From NCBI GenBank assembly GCA_949825045.1, contig OX463808.1, positions 32,487,674-32,551,673 on the forward strand: DNA of 64,000 nucleotides, in the 5' to 3' direction. Made by a program: the position numbers and the translations under genes. The first letter of the stretch is position 1. Each line of letters starts with the position of its first letter. This document shows, piece by piece, positions 34,770 to 46,399 of the stretch. This stretch comes from Argyresthia goedartella. Taxonomy: Eukaryota; Arthropoda; Insecta; Lepidoptera; Argyresthiidae. Under the pieces are notes generated by a model. That model was not told where the DNA came from. It was given only the letters and a program-made list of their open reading frames with translations, and searched no databases.

Positions 34770-37555
34770 ATGTGAAGGAAATACAAATTTACGTTCTCGG
34801 ATTTTATTCTTAGACTATCAGACTTTGACCCATGCCAAATTCATTAATTCTAGGTCAAAGGAATTAGCCTATTTTTAAAGGTTTTGATTCCATTGCGAGT
34901 TCATACAAAATCAGCAAATGTGCGTCATTATGGTCGCATCTTTTGATTGCATTGACCTAGAAGTTATCGGTCTTCCTATCTAAAGGAACTCTTATATAGT
35001 GTCCTATCAGGGTTTCTTTTTTTCCGTTGTAGCCAAGGAACCCTAAAAGTAACTTTTCATACCAGCTAATCTATATGTAGCTGACTGAATTGAGACTTGT
35101 TTTTCTAATATTTAAATAAGTATCTTTATTTCTGAGACCTCTTGTTGTTCTTTATAGTACCAATGGAAACGTACATTTTACTTACTTTGTTTAATGAGCA
35201 ATTATCGCATCTACCTACTTATCTCAATAGGTAATAGAGCTGAATGTCGTCAAATACCATCTCTCTTATTTAGCATTATACTCGATCTTACTGCCTACCT
35301 TGGTGTAACTTGGCCTGAGTGCTCGACATGGCACGACTGTCTCACGGTAAGTTCTAGATTAGCTAGTTGCCTACTGAATAATAGCATGAACCAGTGAGCA
35401 GAGGCCATGGCAGTGACAGCATGATACAGCTGCATGGAACAAAGCTTTCATTTCCTTGGCCTGATAATTGGGGTGTGAAGACAGTTAGAATTGTTTAAAA
35501 ACAAATTTAAATCTCGTCACAGTCGAAATTTCTTTGTCCGGTTTAAAATCGGAACGTATTCTCATTAAAATTGTAGCGGTACTGTTTTTGAGACAGATAC
35601 TAGCTATTATGAAACTAGAGGTAAAATATAGTATGGAAAAAAATCTACTTTTATAGAATTCATCACATTAGCAACGTCGGAGACACTAGGTCTCTGACCA
35701 CACAGCAGAATACCTTATGGGGTAGGCCGTAGAAGGAACCAGATGCTAAAGGCAATTTTTTTTATTGTCCTCAGCTGGGACCAACCAGGGAGTAAAGGTT
35801 TGTAGACCAGTGATTCGATCACTACACCACTAACTGTCCAAAAGCAGCCAACTTCTGAGTCTGAGAACGTGATGAAAGGCAACAATCAGCCACGCTCTGT
35901 CGGCCGGCCAACGAACCACGCGACATTTTGTACAAAATAAAAGATAAAAAAACACCTAATAACCAGTAAAAACTACCGCTTACGAAATCACGAAACCTCG
36001 TGTCGGCAAAATTACCAGAAGCAGCCGACTAAATTACCTCGCCTTCACGACAGAGGAATCTCTTTAGAAACACCCTGAGTATTTCAGTTTTCGTATAATT
36101 CTCTACCTTATCGACATCCAAATAAGATTTTCTTGTAACTTAGATGGTGTATCTAAATGTGTAATAGAAATCTCTGTATGCTTTAACACAAGTTGCAAGT
36201 AACCGAACAATGTGTCTGTAATTATGGTTTTTGGATAATTTTAGAGAAAACTGGGTCTCTCATTGTTGTATAGTGAAAGCTTTCCTTCGAAATAAACTTG
36301 GTATTCATAGCCTTTGGCACTGCTTTAAATCGTGGTTAAAAAAAAGTTATAACGACAGTCTCGGAGTCATTAGATGTCAACTGGAATGTGAAAAGAGAAC
36401 TACAATGGCTAGGGCCCGTTTGCACAACCCACAACTCAAATTTCATCAGACACACAAAGACATGCTGTTAATTTCTCTCTCGGGAAAAGACAGCGCCAGC
36501 TTGATATTTAAGTACCACTTTCTTTCAGCCGCAGTCTGAGAATACAGCAATATAGATGCTGCAGGTAGAGCGCCCAGTTATCATTATGTTACTGGCACAT
36601 AAATCCATGTGAGGTAGAACTGTTAGTTTTTTAAAATTGATTAGCATATCACTTATGTTTATAAACTCCCTAACGCTCTATCATCTAAGATGTCTTCAAG
36701 AAATACTGTACCACTTTGTAGTATTTAATACCTGCTTTATACTACGCATTGTCTTAGGATACAGAAATACCTGCTGACCCAAATGTAATCGTGGGAACAA
36801 TCTTCCTACGCCGGCATTCTCGTAGCTAATTACAACATGGTCTTAGCAATAAAATCAGATATCTAGATTTAAATGCTAAAGACAAAATAGGCACTAGGCT
36901 ATGTGGGCGCTATCTAACAGAAGGCTTGGTAGCTCTGTTTTTGCGCTTGGTATACGGTAGCCTCCTGTTTTACAATTACTGAATAAATATGAAAGATCCG
37001 AAATGCACTGCTGTCTTTGTTAATTCTGCTTCTTCGGGGTCTCAATTCCTTTCGGAGAAGGTATACCTAGCGCCTTAGAGTCGACAAGCTGTACACAAGT
37101 GCACAACAAAAATATTGTATTTTCTTTGCCATTGTCCCCGTCAATAAACTATCAAGTCAAGCCAACATTTCAGATAACTTTTTCCTTCGTCGTTAACCTG
37201 TCCACTCGCGTATGAACACCTAGTATGGACTTGGAATAATATTTATACTTATTTTTACAAAATAATTACTACTACCCACTATTGTTTTTTACTACTGGCA
37301 ATACTGACCCGAAATAGTGGATAAACGTACCTTCTCTCTGGTATCGCACACTTGATTGGTCGACTGAGTAAATGAAAAAAATTAAATAATTGGTAAAGTA
37401 ATGTGGCTGGCCGCCATGACAATTTGGCTTTTTGTAGCCATTTTTTTTTAATGGCTATTGAGAGGGTTAAATTGGTATCAATGAAAACAATGTTGCTAGG
37501 ATTTGAAAAATGTGTTACCCAAAAGATAGGGAGATAATTCACCAAGTTAAAACTT
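34770..37555. other. Unassigned stretch
   Basis: Open frames at 35194-35397 and 36231-36539 have no domain and no convincing splice context. The stretch at 35690-35860, on the minus strand, has a weakly tRNA-like TAGTGGTGTAGTGATCGAA and may be a decayed SINE. Confidence 0.35.
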
Positions 37556-37976
37556 AAAAAACCGGTCAAGTGCGAGTCTAAATCGCGCACGAAGGTTTCC
37601 GCACCACCGTTCAATGGAAGCGATGGTGTGGAGTGAATAGTTTGGATTTTACACAGCAAAATATTGTTTACAAAGTCATTGGTGCGGTTACTTTCACACT
37701 CCATGTACGTAACCAGGTGCATCCATAAGTTTGTATGTGGTATTGAAAGAATTGTTGTATGGGAGCCCCCTTAAATATTTCTTTTATCCTGTTTTTTAGT
37801 ATTTGTTGTTATAGCGGCAACATATATACATAATCTGTGAAAATTTCAACTCTCTAGCTAGCTAGGTTCTTGAGATACAGCCTGGTGACAGACGGACGGA
37901 TGGACGGACGGACGGACAGCGAAGTCTTAGTAATAGGGTTCCGTTCTTACCCGTTGGGTACGTAACCCTAAAAAAC
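37556..37976 (+). mobile_element. Near full-length lepidopteran interspersed repeat (GGTTCCGTACC family)
   Basis: It begins AAAACCGGTCAAGTGCGAGT and CGCGCACGAAGG, and continues through TATAGCGGCAACATATATAC and a (GACG)n-rich tract at about 37893-37918. It ends AGTCTTAGTAATAGGGTTCC and TACGTAACCCTAAAAAAC. Partial copies lie at 11424, 34285, 34708 and 59117. The open frame on the other strand (37279-37722) is chance. Confidence 0.88.
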
Positions 37977-38114
37977 GATTTCAAGTACAAGCCCTATTTT
38001 TCCTCCCCGGTCGGGATGCGAATGAAGTCTATGTTCATGAAAATAAATCATTAAAACTTTTGCTGCACACACAAACCAAAACGTCATATGTGTATAATAA
38101 CAATAATAATAATA

Positions 38115-38268
38115 CCTTGGACACTTTTTACACACATTGATCTAGCCCCAAACTAGGATTCCCTGTGTCTTGAGTACTAGACAACGATACACATACTTAT
38201 ATGGATAAATATTATACTTAGATAGATAAACAACCATGACTAGGGTACAAACATCCGTTCTCATATAT
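38115..38268 (-). mobile_element. SINE-A 3' body fragment
   Basis: TTTTTACACACATTGATCTA, AGGATTCCCTGTGTCTTGAG, ATACACATACTTATATGGAT and CAACCATGACTAGGGTACAA match the reverse of the SINE at 39119-39333 as far as its AACGGATG segment. The tRNA-like head is missing. Confidence 0.8.
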
Positions 38269-39118
38269 ATCGTATATATGTTTGTTTTTGTAGATTTTTT
38301 CAAAAAACGCTTTTTGAAGTCGGTTGAAAATATCATAACTAACTCATACTTTAAATTTCGCATACTTTTCCGATTATGTAATTTGTACGTAATTTACGTA
38401 TTTCCTATTATGACGAGATTGTAGCTAACCTACAGTTTTTTTTAATGCAGAATGGAATTGTAATCTGAGCCTGGGAGCCGAATATTGCTTTTTCCCATTT
38501 TTTGACAGTTTTTCACTATGGCCAACTTAACGTGCGAAGGGACAAGTTATCTGACACGAATTTTACCTACTCTCGTTAAAAATCTACCTAATTGCAGCGT
38601 CAGCCTGCGCCACCGGGCGTTGACCCCGCAGAATTACCGCGCTCAGCTACTGAGCGACTATTAGGCATGGTAGAGACGGTAGCTACCTTCTTTTTGGCAC
38701 TTATCCAGTAAGCACTGTCACTGTACCGTAGGAAGTGGTGAGAAACCGCAGCTTGGCGGTAAGAGGTTATCATCAAAGATACTAAATCGATGGTTAGAAT
38801 GGTTAGGATAGAACCTTGTTAGAGGTCTCTTGATAGCACACTGGCCAATCTTTGAGATCAACCTAATTGTGGCTAAACGTGAGGCTTCATTGTAGCACGA
38901 CTTTTGCAAGGCGTGGCAGAGTGCGTGTCCGGCTGAAGGAACACTCTTCGACGTCCGACTTTATTTTCAATGACTATATCTATGTTATATGCCCAATTGC
39001 ATGTAGTTGTTGCTACTTACAGTTATGATTACTGTTCATTGACTTACTGAATGATGCTTCTGATAAATTAGGATGTTATTTCCTGTTTCCTATAACCGTA
39101 ATTGCATATTCGACGACC

Positions 39119-39333
39119 CGAATGGCGGAGTCGGCAGTGATCCTGCCTACGAAGCCAAGGATCCCGGGTTCGAGTCCCGGTGGGGGCAAATATTTGTTTG
39201 ATGAGAACGGATGTTTGTACCCCAGTCATGGTTGTTTATCTATCTAAGTATAATATTTATCTATATAAGTATGTATGTGTAACTATTTACACACATAGAT
39301 CTAGACCCAAACCAGTATTCCCTGTATCTTGAC
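39119..39333 (+). mobile_element. tRNA-derived SINE-A, full copy
   Basis: The head ATGGCGGAGTCGGCAGTGAT holds an A-box-like element and GGGTTCGAGTCCCGGTGGGG a strong B box (about 39168-39187). Together they form an internal RNA polymerase III promoter. The body runs through GATGAGAACGGATGTTTGTA, CAGTCATGGTTGTTTATC and TTTACACACATAGATCTAGA. The head resembles a tRNA, but the rest of a cloverleaf is not intact, so this is a SINE and not a tRNA gene. Confidence 0.88.
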
Positions 39334-39334
39334 T

Positions 39335-39420
39335 ACGATACAGTCTAGTACCCAAGATAGAGGGAATCCTAGTTTGGAGCTAGATCAATGTGTGTAAATA
39401 GTGTCCAAGGTATTATTATA
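39335..39420 (-). mobile_element. Inverted SINE-A partial copy facing the full copy
   Basis: CAAGATAGAGGGAATCCTAG, TTTGGAGCTAGATCAATGTG and TGTAAATAG are the reverse complement of the 3' end of the copy at 39119. The two form an inverted repeat over about 39280-39402 and could fold into a stem of about 50 bp. Confidence 0.8.
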
Positions 39421-40697
39421 TTTACTCTGGGGTCGGTTTTCGGGTAGATTACTGCTACGTCTAGGGTATCATTGAGGTACAGTTTCATTGAGATTTTCGT
39501 ATATGCATGAACCTGAAAAGCCCCGCTTGCCTCTTTGCCCTGAATTACAAAATGCACTAACAGTTACCATGCAATCTCAATTTGACCACGGACTTTCTAA
39601 AATCCCAGCTAGGTTTCTAAATAAAAGGCCGTGTTTTTTCGTGATGCGCGTCGAGGCCTGGTCATCAACCGCAGAGTGACACGGTTGGCTGCGCGTGAGT
39701 CTCCTGAATGCTGAGCTTCGGCTCTTATTGTGGGTAATATTTCCGGCGTGATGATAATCATTAGGGATTATGATAGGATTGCTGTGAGCCGTCAAGATGT
39801 AGTTTTTGTAATTAACGCTTGAAGAGAGACTTTTGAAGTTGCTAACTAAAGAATAGAATAGAAAAGAAAGCATTTATTTGCTGTATTAGCACAAACCCAC
39901 AGAAAAATTAAACTAATTCATAAAAAACACGTTTAAACAACAAACAGTTTAAAACAAAATAACATTCGTAAGTACCTGCATCTAATAAAGGAGATAGTTT
40001 CGACAGCAAAAGGGGTCACAGCTCAGACACTACCTACATAATGTCATAGGAAGGACGCTGGTTCTCAGTCCAGACCCAGAAAGAATACTGTGTATGAGTG
40101 TGTAAAAGTTAACGTCACCATGAGGCCCGTGTAAAAATAACCTAACCTAATTCGGTATGTAAAAGATTTTGAAGGGCATCAAACTGAGAAATCCATTTCG
40201 AGATAATTGTGTTTTTAATTGAATGGCATTATTGCCATCAAAAAATATTGCAGGTTACTGAAATTTCCTTAAAAATCAGAAAGCCCTTCATTTGTCCTCT
40301 ACAGCGTAGTTTGCTTAAATCTCAGATGAACTAAACTCTTTGGCTCAAATTTATTCTTACATAAAGTTGGCTATCCTGTAAAACTGTCAAATGTCAATAG
40401 ATTTTCCGCCTGTTAATAAGTCAGTTGTCACTCAGAACGTAAAGAAACGTTGGTATTACAGTTTTTCAGTTTTTTTAAGTACTAAGATATCAGATTATAA
40501 TAAAGATTTAGTGAAATCATAAGATGCCTATGTAATCAATAGGTTGAAGGTCCCCTCAGGAAGACGACTAGGCCACCTAAAACTTTTAAATTTCGGCATC
40601 ATTCCTGGTGAGTTTTCAGTAGTTTTATATTATTTGGGAGCTGTGCTAGATATTCTTAAAAACTGTAAAAAAAAGAGTGAGCTTTAGACCACACGAC

Positions 40698-41118
40698 TGA
40701 AGTAAAACTTCTTTAGTTCTAAAGCTTCAAAAATACATCTCCTGCACTGTGTCTGGCTATGAGAGGAAGAGAGAAAGAAAATGAGCGCGCGCACCTCTCG
40801 TTCGCCTCACCCGATCACACTTTTCGTAACGCTCTCGTCACGCATTCGCCAGCTTACTCCCCAAGTCAAGCGTGCGTAAAGAAGTTTTACTTCAAAAAGA
40901 GTTTGCTTTAGACCACACAACTGAAGTAAAACTTCTTTAACTCTAATGCTTCAAAAATACATCTCCTGCACTGTGTCTGGCTATGAGCGGAAGAGAGAAA
41001 GAAAATGTGCACGCGCACCTCTCGTTCGCCTCGCCCGATCACACTTTTCGTAACGCTCTCGTCACGCCTCCGCCAGCTTACTCCCCAAGTCAAGCGTGCG
41101 TATAGAAGTTTTACTTCA
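40698..41118. mobile_element. Two tandem copies of a 197-bp TIR element (period 224 bp)
   Basis: Copy 1 is 40698-40894 and copy 2 is 40922-41118. Each begins TGAAGTAAAACTTCTTTA and ends with the reverse complement, an 18-bp TIR that is perfect in copy 1 and has one change in copy 2. The interior (CACTGTGTCTGGCTATGAG, CTCTCGTTCGCCTC, CACTTTTCGTAACGCTCTCG) differs at only a few sites. The short flank CTTTAGACCACAC(G/A)AC is duplicated too, so the tandem arose by local duplication that included flanking sequence. No coding frame is credible. Confidence 0.85.
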
Positions 41119-42026
41119 AAATGAAGGGTTGACCGTCTTTTGGTCAATTTTCTGAAATATTTATGTTGTTATAAATGTTCAATAATGACATGTGATGAAG
41201 TAAGTGAAATTGATTTTTGTCGTTCAGAAACAACCGACAGCAAGTAACCATTCGAAATGTTGATCAATCGATGTCACGATGGTTGTTATTTAAAATATTA
41301 TTTTAAAAAGTATTTAGAAATATATTACTCATCATTATATTAAAATTAGTTTCTTAAAATAGGCTAAAATTTCTTACTGCCACACAATACAAACTTACCT
41401 TCACAAACCCTTTCACAAACACAAAATAGATTATGAATGAGAATCGCTAAATTATTGACCGATCGAGCTAATCGCGCGAAGAGTCCCCGTTTCAGCTTGG
41501 GCAAAAATATTTCGTATGACCGGATTTCCGGATTTCCAGCTGTACTCCTCTACAAGACGCATTTCTCAAGTGATTCTCGTGAAATTTCGATAATTAGTGT
41601 GAGAGAATTTCGTCAGCAAGTTCGATAGTTATTTGTTTTTTAGTCGATTCAGTTTTTGGAAAATTTTCAAAATGGCTGAGATATGGGGTTACAACGTTAT
41701 TGGTGCGACTACTTTCTTAAGTAAGTTTGTATGTGAATTGAAAGAAAATGTAGTCGGGTTTTTGTTTTAATTTAAATAATATAATAATTCCACTCGTTCA
41801 TCCGATAAACTTCAAGGGGTCGGGGGTACGAGGAGTTGGTAAATAATAAAAAATACGAATTTCCAGTGTCGCTCGCAAGGTCCCAGCTATAGCTCCCAGC
41901 CACTAGTCATGCTGTCGAGTCATATACAAAAAATAATTATATTTCTACACAATGCAGTCAGATTTTTTTTATTACAAAAAAAACGATAAAAGTAGGTAAT
42001 CACGGTTCGCAGCGTTGTCGTCACAG

Positions 42027-45000
42027 TCAAAACTCAAAACTCAAAACTCAAAACGTTTATTCTGTAAATAGGCCACAAGGGCACTTTCACATGTCATTTC
42101 ATTTCATTTTTTACAGAACATTTGGTATTATTATTTGTATCATATTATCAGAAAAAAAAAAGTACTTAATTATTGTTTCTGAGAGATGTAAAGAGTCTCA
42201 AATGTCATAATAAAATAATTAAAATATAAATAACAGAGATGTATAGTCTCTTTAGTCAATAATACAATGATAATAGGAGATGTAAATGGTCCCCACAGTC
42301 AAGAGTTGTATAATTAAATTAATCTTTGGAGGTGTAAAAGGCCTCCAAGTGTCCAGTAAAAGAAACTCTGGCAGTGAGGATGCTCACAATTAATTAGAAC
42401 AATTCAGTCCCAAGCATTTTTATCGTCTATGTACTCTTTAATACTGTAGTAAGCTTTAGAAATAAGCCTTTGCTTGGTGTATTTCTTGAACTTATTAATT
42501 GATAGATCTGTCAAAGTGCTTGGGAGTTTATTGTAAAATCTTACACAATTACCCTTGAACGAGTTTTTTATTTTATGGAGCCGAGTAGTGGGCACTGCAA
42601 GTTTGTCCTTGTTTCTAGTATTAAAGTTATGTATATCACAGTTTCTTCGAAAGTTAACAATGTTCTTATGGACATACATAATATTCTCGTAAATATATTG
42701 ACTATGGACTGTCAATATATTTACTTCTTTAAACTTATTTCTAAGAGAATCTCTATTATTCATTTTATAAATCGCACGAACAGCCCGCTTTTGCAGCACA
42801 AAAATAGTATTTATGTCAGCAGCACTGCCCCAGAGCAGAATACCGTAGGACATAATACTATGAAAATAACTAAAATAAACTAATCTGGCTGTTTTTAAAT
42901 CTGTCAAGTGACGGATTTTCCTGCATGCAAAAGCTGCAGAGCTCAGTCTGTTCGATAGCTTATCAATATGTGGACCCCATTGGAGTTTGGAATCCAACGT
43001 TATACCTAGAAACACTGTGCTGGTTACCAATTCCAATTCCTCATTTTTAATTGTTATACATGTCTGATTATTTTTAACGTTAGTAGTAAGAAACTTAACA
43101 CATTTAGTCTTTTTCTCATTTAATAGCAAATTATTAACATTAAACCAATTTACCACTCTTGATATGGTATTGTTCACGTGATCATCAGTAGCGTGTTGGT
43201 TTCGCTTTGTTTTAAAAATAAGTGAGGTGTCATCAGCAAACAGTACCATATCATGACAGTCCCTTCCTAGATAGGGTAAGTCGTTTATATAGAGGAGGAA
43301 TAGGAAGGGTCCCAATATTGAGCCCTGTGGCACGCCCAAAGAAACCAATGATCCTGGTGATCGTTCTCCGTTTACGTCTACCCTTTGTATTCTTCCGTTC
43401 AGATAAGATTTTAACAAATTCAATGACGTGTCTCTAACTCCATAATGATGTAATTTCCTGATCAATGTTTCATGACAAACGCAATCAAAAGCCTTAGATA
43501 AGTCACAAAAAATGCCTAGGGCATCTTGTGACTCTTCCCAGGCATCAAAAATACTTTCAATGAACTGAATTCTGGCATCTGTTGTTGAACGACCGCGAGT
43601 GAATCCAAACTGTTTGTTATGCATTAGCTTATTTGATTCAAAATGATGTAATAGCTGTGATAAGATTAATTTCTCAAAAATTTTACTAAAAGTTGGTAGT
43701 ATTGATATAGGTCTGAAATTGGTGGGGTCTTGAGTACTACCTGCTTTGAAGAGGGGAATTATCTTACTTTGTTTCATTAAATCAGGAAATTCACCGCAGT
43801 CTATACAATTGTTGAAAATGACCGCTAGGTCAGGTGCAATTAATTCGATCAGGGATTTAACGACGTGAACAGAGAGTCCCCAAAGATCATTCGTTTTCTT
43901 AACATTTATCAATTTAAATGCCTTTACGACATCTGAACTTGTGACGTGCTTAAAATTCAAGTATGAAGCACACTCTGAGACATTATCTTTTAATATTGCA
44001 ACAGCAGACAAAGGTGACGAATTTAAATACTTAGTCGTGGAAGCCGGTGCATTAGTAAAAAACGATTCAAATTCAGTTGCAACTTCTAAGCTAGAACTCG
44101 TAAGCTGTCCATTGATTTTTAGTTCGTAATCGTGACTCGCTTTTTTACTACGACCGGCCTCCTCATTAATTATTTTCCAAGTCGTTTTTATAACATCGGA
44201 ACTATTCTTAATTTTACTACTCAGAAAATTACGTTTAGCTGTATGACAGTCTAATTTAAATTGTTTGGAGAACTGTTTGACTTGTTCTTTAAATTCGTCA
44301 CTCATGTTGAACCGTCGTTCCTCATACAATGCATACAATGCTCGCCTGCGTTTATGCAACTCTGCAGTAGCCCACGTACTAAAGTCGTTTGAACCACTAA
44401 CCACAACCGATTTTGAAGTGAATATCGCGCTGTACTGTTTCATAAAGGTTTCAAAGAATAAGTTATACATTATATTAGGAGACTGTTCAGCAGCCAAAAA
44501 CGGTAGTTCCTGGGCTAAAGAGTATCTCATTCTTTCTAACCGGTCAGCAGTTATTGGCACAAACGAAATTTTCTTTTTAATGACAGGTTCTCTAATAGAA
44601 TCAAATTGAAATAATTGACCTAAATGATCTGAATCCAATTCACTGATAACACTTTTACTGATTGGAATAACATCAGTAAAAATGTTGTCAATGCATGTAG
44701 CACTAGTAGCAGTCACTCTTGTTGGCTCCATAAATAAATGGCTAAGCCTAAATGATGAGAAAAGATTTATTAATCTAACGCTGAGAGTAGTTCTTTCTAA
44801 CAGATTAACATTAAAGTCACCACATATAATTAATCGTTTCGTACTGTGTGATGAAATAGTTAGGACGGATTCCATTATTTTCTCGAACATTTCAAAGTCG
44901 CTCAAGGGTGGCCTATAGACACATATAACGATGAACTGTTCTAATTCCACAGCTGCAAGTTCTATAGTTCGTTCAACAGATAAGGAAACAATGTCCTTAC

Positions 45001-45340
45001 GTTCCTTGAATTTCATATGATTGTTTAGTATGATTAATGCCCCACCATGTATTGAATTAAGTCTGGTGAACGAACTACCAACCTGGTGATCTTTAAAGCT
45101 AAACATAATTTCATTAATAGTTAACCAGTGCTCTGTTATGCACAAAATGTCAATTTTATTACAATTTAAAAATAACTCTATTTGTAGATCTTTGCCTCTA
45201 ATACATTGAATATTCTGATGAACCAGGCTTATATACTTAGCATGTGAGCTTCCCTTATTCTTAGGGTTTTCTAATATACTAGAACATATGTTGCTAGAGC
45301 CTGGGTCCTCTGTTGTCCTAATCAGTATCAGGTAATGCTT
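42027..45340 (-). mobile_element. CR1/Daphne-like non-LTR retrotransposon, nearly complete ORF2
   Basis: The element starts near 45340, inside the endonuclease region, so it lacks ORF1 and a 5' UTR. It carries a long intact ORF2 and a 3' UTR with an AATAAA near 42055. It ends in four tandem copies of a 7-bp GTTTTGA-type unit (42027-42054 on the minus strand), a simple-repeat tail characteristic of CR1/L2-type LINEs. It lies head to head with a different LINE at 45348. The same family, shorter, is at 33175-34040, and a distinct but related family is at 52900-55170. Confidence 0.9.
42404..45145 (-). CDS. LINE ORF2 protein: AP endonuclease plus reverse transcriptase
   Basis: The protein nicks target DNA and reverse-transcribes its own RNA at the nick. 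From the ATG at 45145 there are 913 codons without a stop. The frame stays open further upstream, to about 45330, and encodes the missing start of the endonuclease (HQNIQCIRGKDL). Endonuclease motifs are GDFNVN (109-114) and SDH (172-174). RT motifs are FRPIS (477-481), DLSKAFD (548-554), GVPQGS (604-609) and FADD (636-639). A C-terminal region follows with YGILLWG and QKRAVRAIY. All catalytic residues I can check are present, unusual beside the broken relatives, so the insertion is probably young. The short open frames on the opposite strand are shadows. Confidence 0.92.
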   Translation of the reverse strand: MCITEHWLTINEIMFSFKDHQVGSSFTRLNSIHGGALIILNNHMKFKERKDIVSLSVERTIELAAVELEQFIVICVYRPPLSDFEMFEKIMESVLTISSHSTKRLIICGDFNVNLLERTTLSVRLINLFSSFRLSHLFMEPTRVTATSATCIDNIFTDVIPISKSVISELDSDHLGQLFQFDSIREPVIKKKISFVPITADRLERMRYSLAQELPFLAAEQSPNIMYNLFFETFMKQYSAIFTSKSVVVSGSNDFSTWATAELHKRRRALYALYEERRFNMSDEFKEQVKQFSKQFKLDCHTAKRNFLSSKIKNSSDVIKTTWKIINEEAGRSKKASHDYELKINGQLTSSSLEVATEFESFFTNAPASTTKYLNSSPLSAVAILKDNVSECASYLNFKHVTSSDVVKAFKLINVKKTNDLWGLSVHVVKSLIELIAPDLAVIFNNCIDCGEFPDLMKQSKIIPLFKAGSTQDPTNFRPISILPTFSKIFEKLILSQLLHHFESNKLMHNKQFGFTRGRSTTDARIQFIESIFDAWEESQDALGIFCDLSKAFDCVCHETLIRKLHHYGVRDTSLNLLKSYLNGRIQRVDVNGERSPGSLVSLGVPQGSILGPFLFLLYINDLPYLGRDCHDMVLFADDTSLIFKTKRNQHATDDHVNNTISRVVNWFNVNNLLLNEKKTKCVKFLTTNVKNNQTCITIKNEELELVTSTVFLGITLDSKLQWGPHIDKLSNRLSSAAFACRKIRHLTDLKTARLVYFSYFHSIMSYGILLWGSAADINTIFVLQKRAVRAIYKMNNRDSLRNKFKEVNILTVHSQYIYENIMYVHKNIVNFRRNCDIHNFNTRNKDKLAVPTTRLHKIKNSFKGNCVRFYNKLPSTLTDLSINKFKKYTKQRLISKAYYSIKEYIDDKNAWD

Positions 45341-46396
45341 TTGTAAAATGGTAAAATGTAACTTAGTAAAATTACAGAAGTCTCAGGCGATGATACTGGG
45401 TACACGGCATTTACTTAATTTGTTGCAGCATAGGTCAGTTGCTCCCGTGCTTTATGACGGTACCATTGTCAAGTACAGCGAGAAAGCCAAAAATCTTGGC
45501 GTTGTTTTTGATACTCTTTTATCCTGGTCGCCCCACGTATGTGAGGTCAGCAGACGAGTCTTTGCATCCTTTCATTCCCTTCGGCGTTTGCAGTACTTCT
45601 TGCCTAGGCAGACTAAAATCATGCTAGTTCAGACCCTTCTTCTGCCTTTAATTGACTACGCCGATGTTTGCTGGGCCAGCGCGAACGAAGATCTACTGAA
45701 CAAACTCGAGCGACTTCAAAATCTCGGGATTCGGTTTATCTTCGGTCTCCGCAAGTACGATCACGTGTCCCAATATCGCAGGGAATTAGGCTGGCTCCCG
45801 ATCCGACTTCGTCGTGATATGCACATTCTCTCCTTCCTCTTCAATATTTTGAGAAATCCGCGCTATCCCGCATATCTTCGTGAACATTTTGAGTTTCTTT
45901 TCTCTGGGGATAGACTTCGGAGATCTCACACGGTGTCACTTTTGTCAATTCCTCAGAACAACACTGTTGCTTACGAGCACTCGTTTAGGTTAAGGGCAAT
46001 ACGATTGTGGAATGCACTTCCTTGCGCTATTAGGGATTGCACATCCTTGTTCTCTTTTAAGAAAAAGTTGAAACAGCATCTCCTCTCTTCCGCATAGTGG
46101 GTATCTTATAGTATGTATGTGTATCTATGTATTTATTGTATTCTATTAATTTATTTTATAGTATGTGTAGGATGTATTGTGATTTATCTGATAGTATATT
46201 GACTTTATTTCTTTCTTTTAAATCTTAATTGTACACTAGGACTACCTCTCTATAAATATTTTTTCCTTTCCTCACAGGTTAGCTGTAAGAAATTTCTTTT
46301 TAGAAATAAGCTCACCTTTGCATATTGTTCGTTGTATTTTTTCCATTGTGTTTTCTGTGCAATAAAGAATTATTATTATTATTATTATTATTAAGT
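45341..46396 (+). mobile_element. 5'-truncated LINE with (ATT)n tail, second family
   Basis: It begins close to the 5' end of the opposite-strand LINE. It carries an uninterrupted 249-codon frame (45348-46097), then a 3' UTR with AATAAAGAA directly before (ATT)n at 46370-46393. The protein starts after the RT catalytic core (LQKSQAMILGTR) and continues with LGVVFDTLLSWSPHV, LLLPLIDYADVCWA, LGWLPIRLRRDMHILSFLF and RLWNALPCAIRDC. This is the typical C-terminal region of jockey/CR1-superfamily RTs. Without the RT core it cannot move itself. The missing decay suggests a recent copy. Confidence 0.85.
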
Positions 46397-46399
46397 GAT

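Noticed and set aside
39119..39190. tRNA gene suggested by A- and B-box-like sequences
   Set aside because: The B box is good, but the arms of a cloverleaf do not close, and the downstream body recurs at 38115 and 10872. It is the head of a SINE.
42575..44918. Several plus-strand open frames of 60-114 codons
   Set aside because: All lie opposite the intact LINE ORF2.
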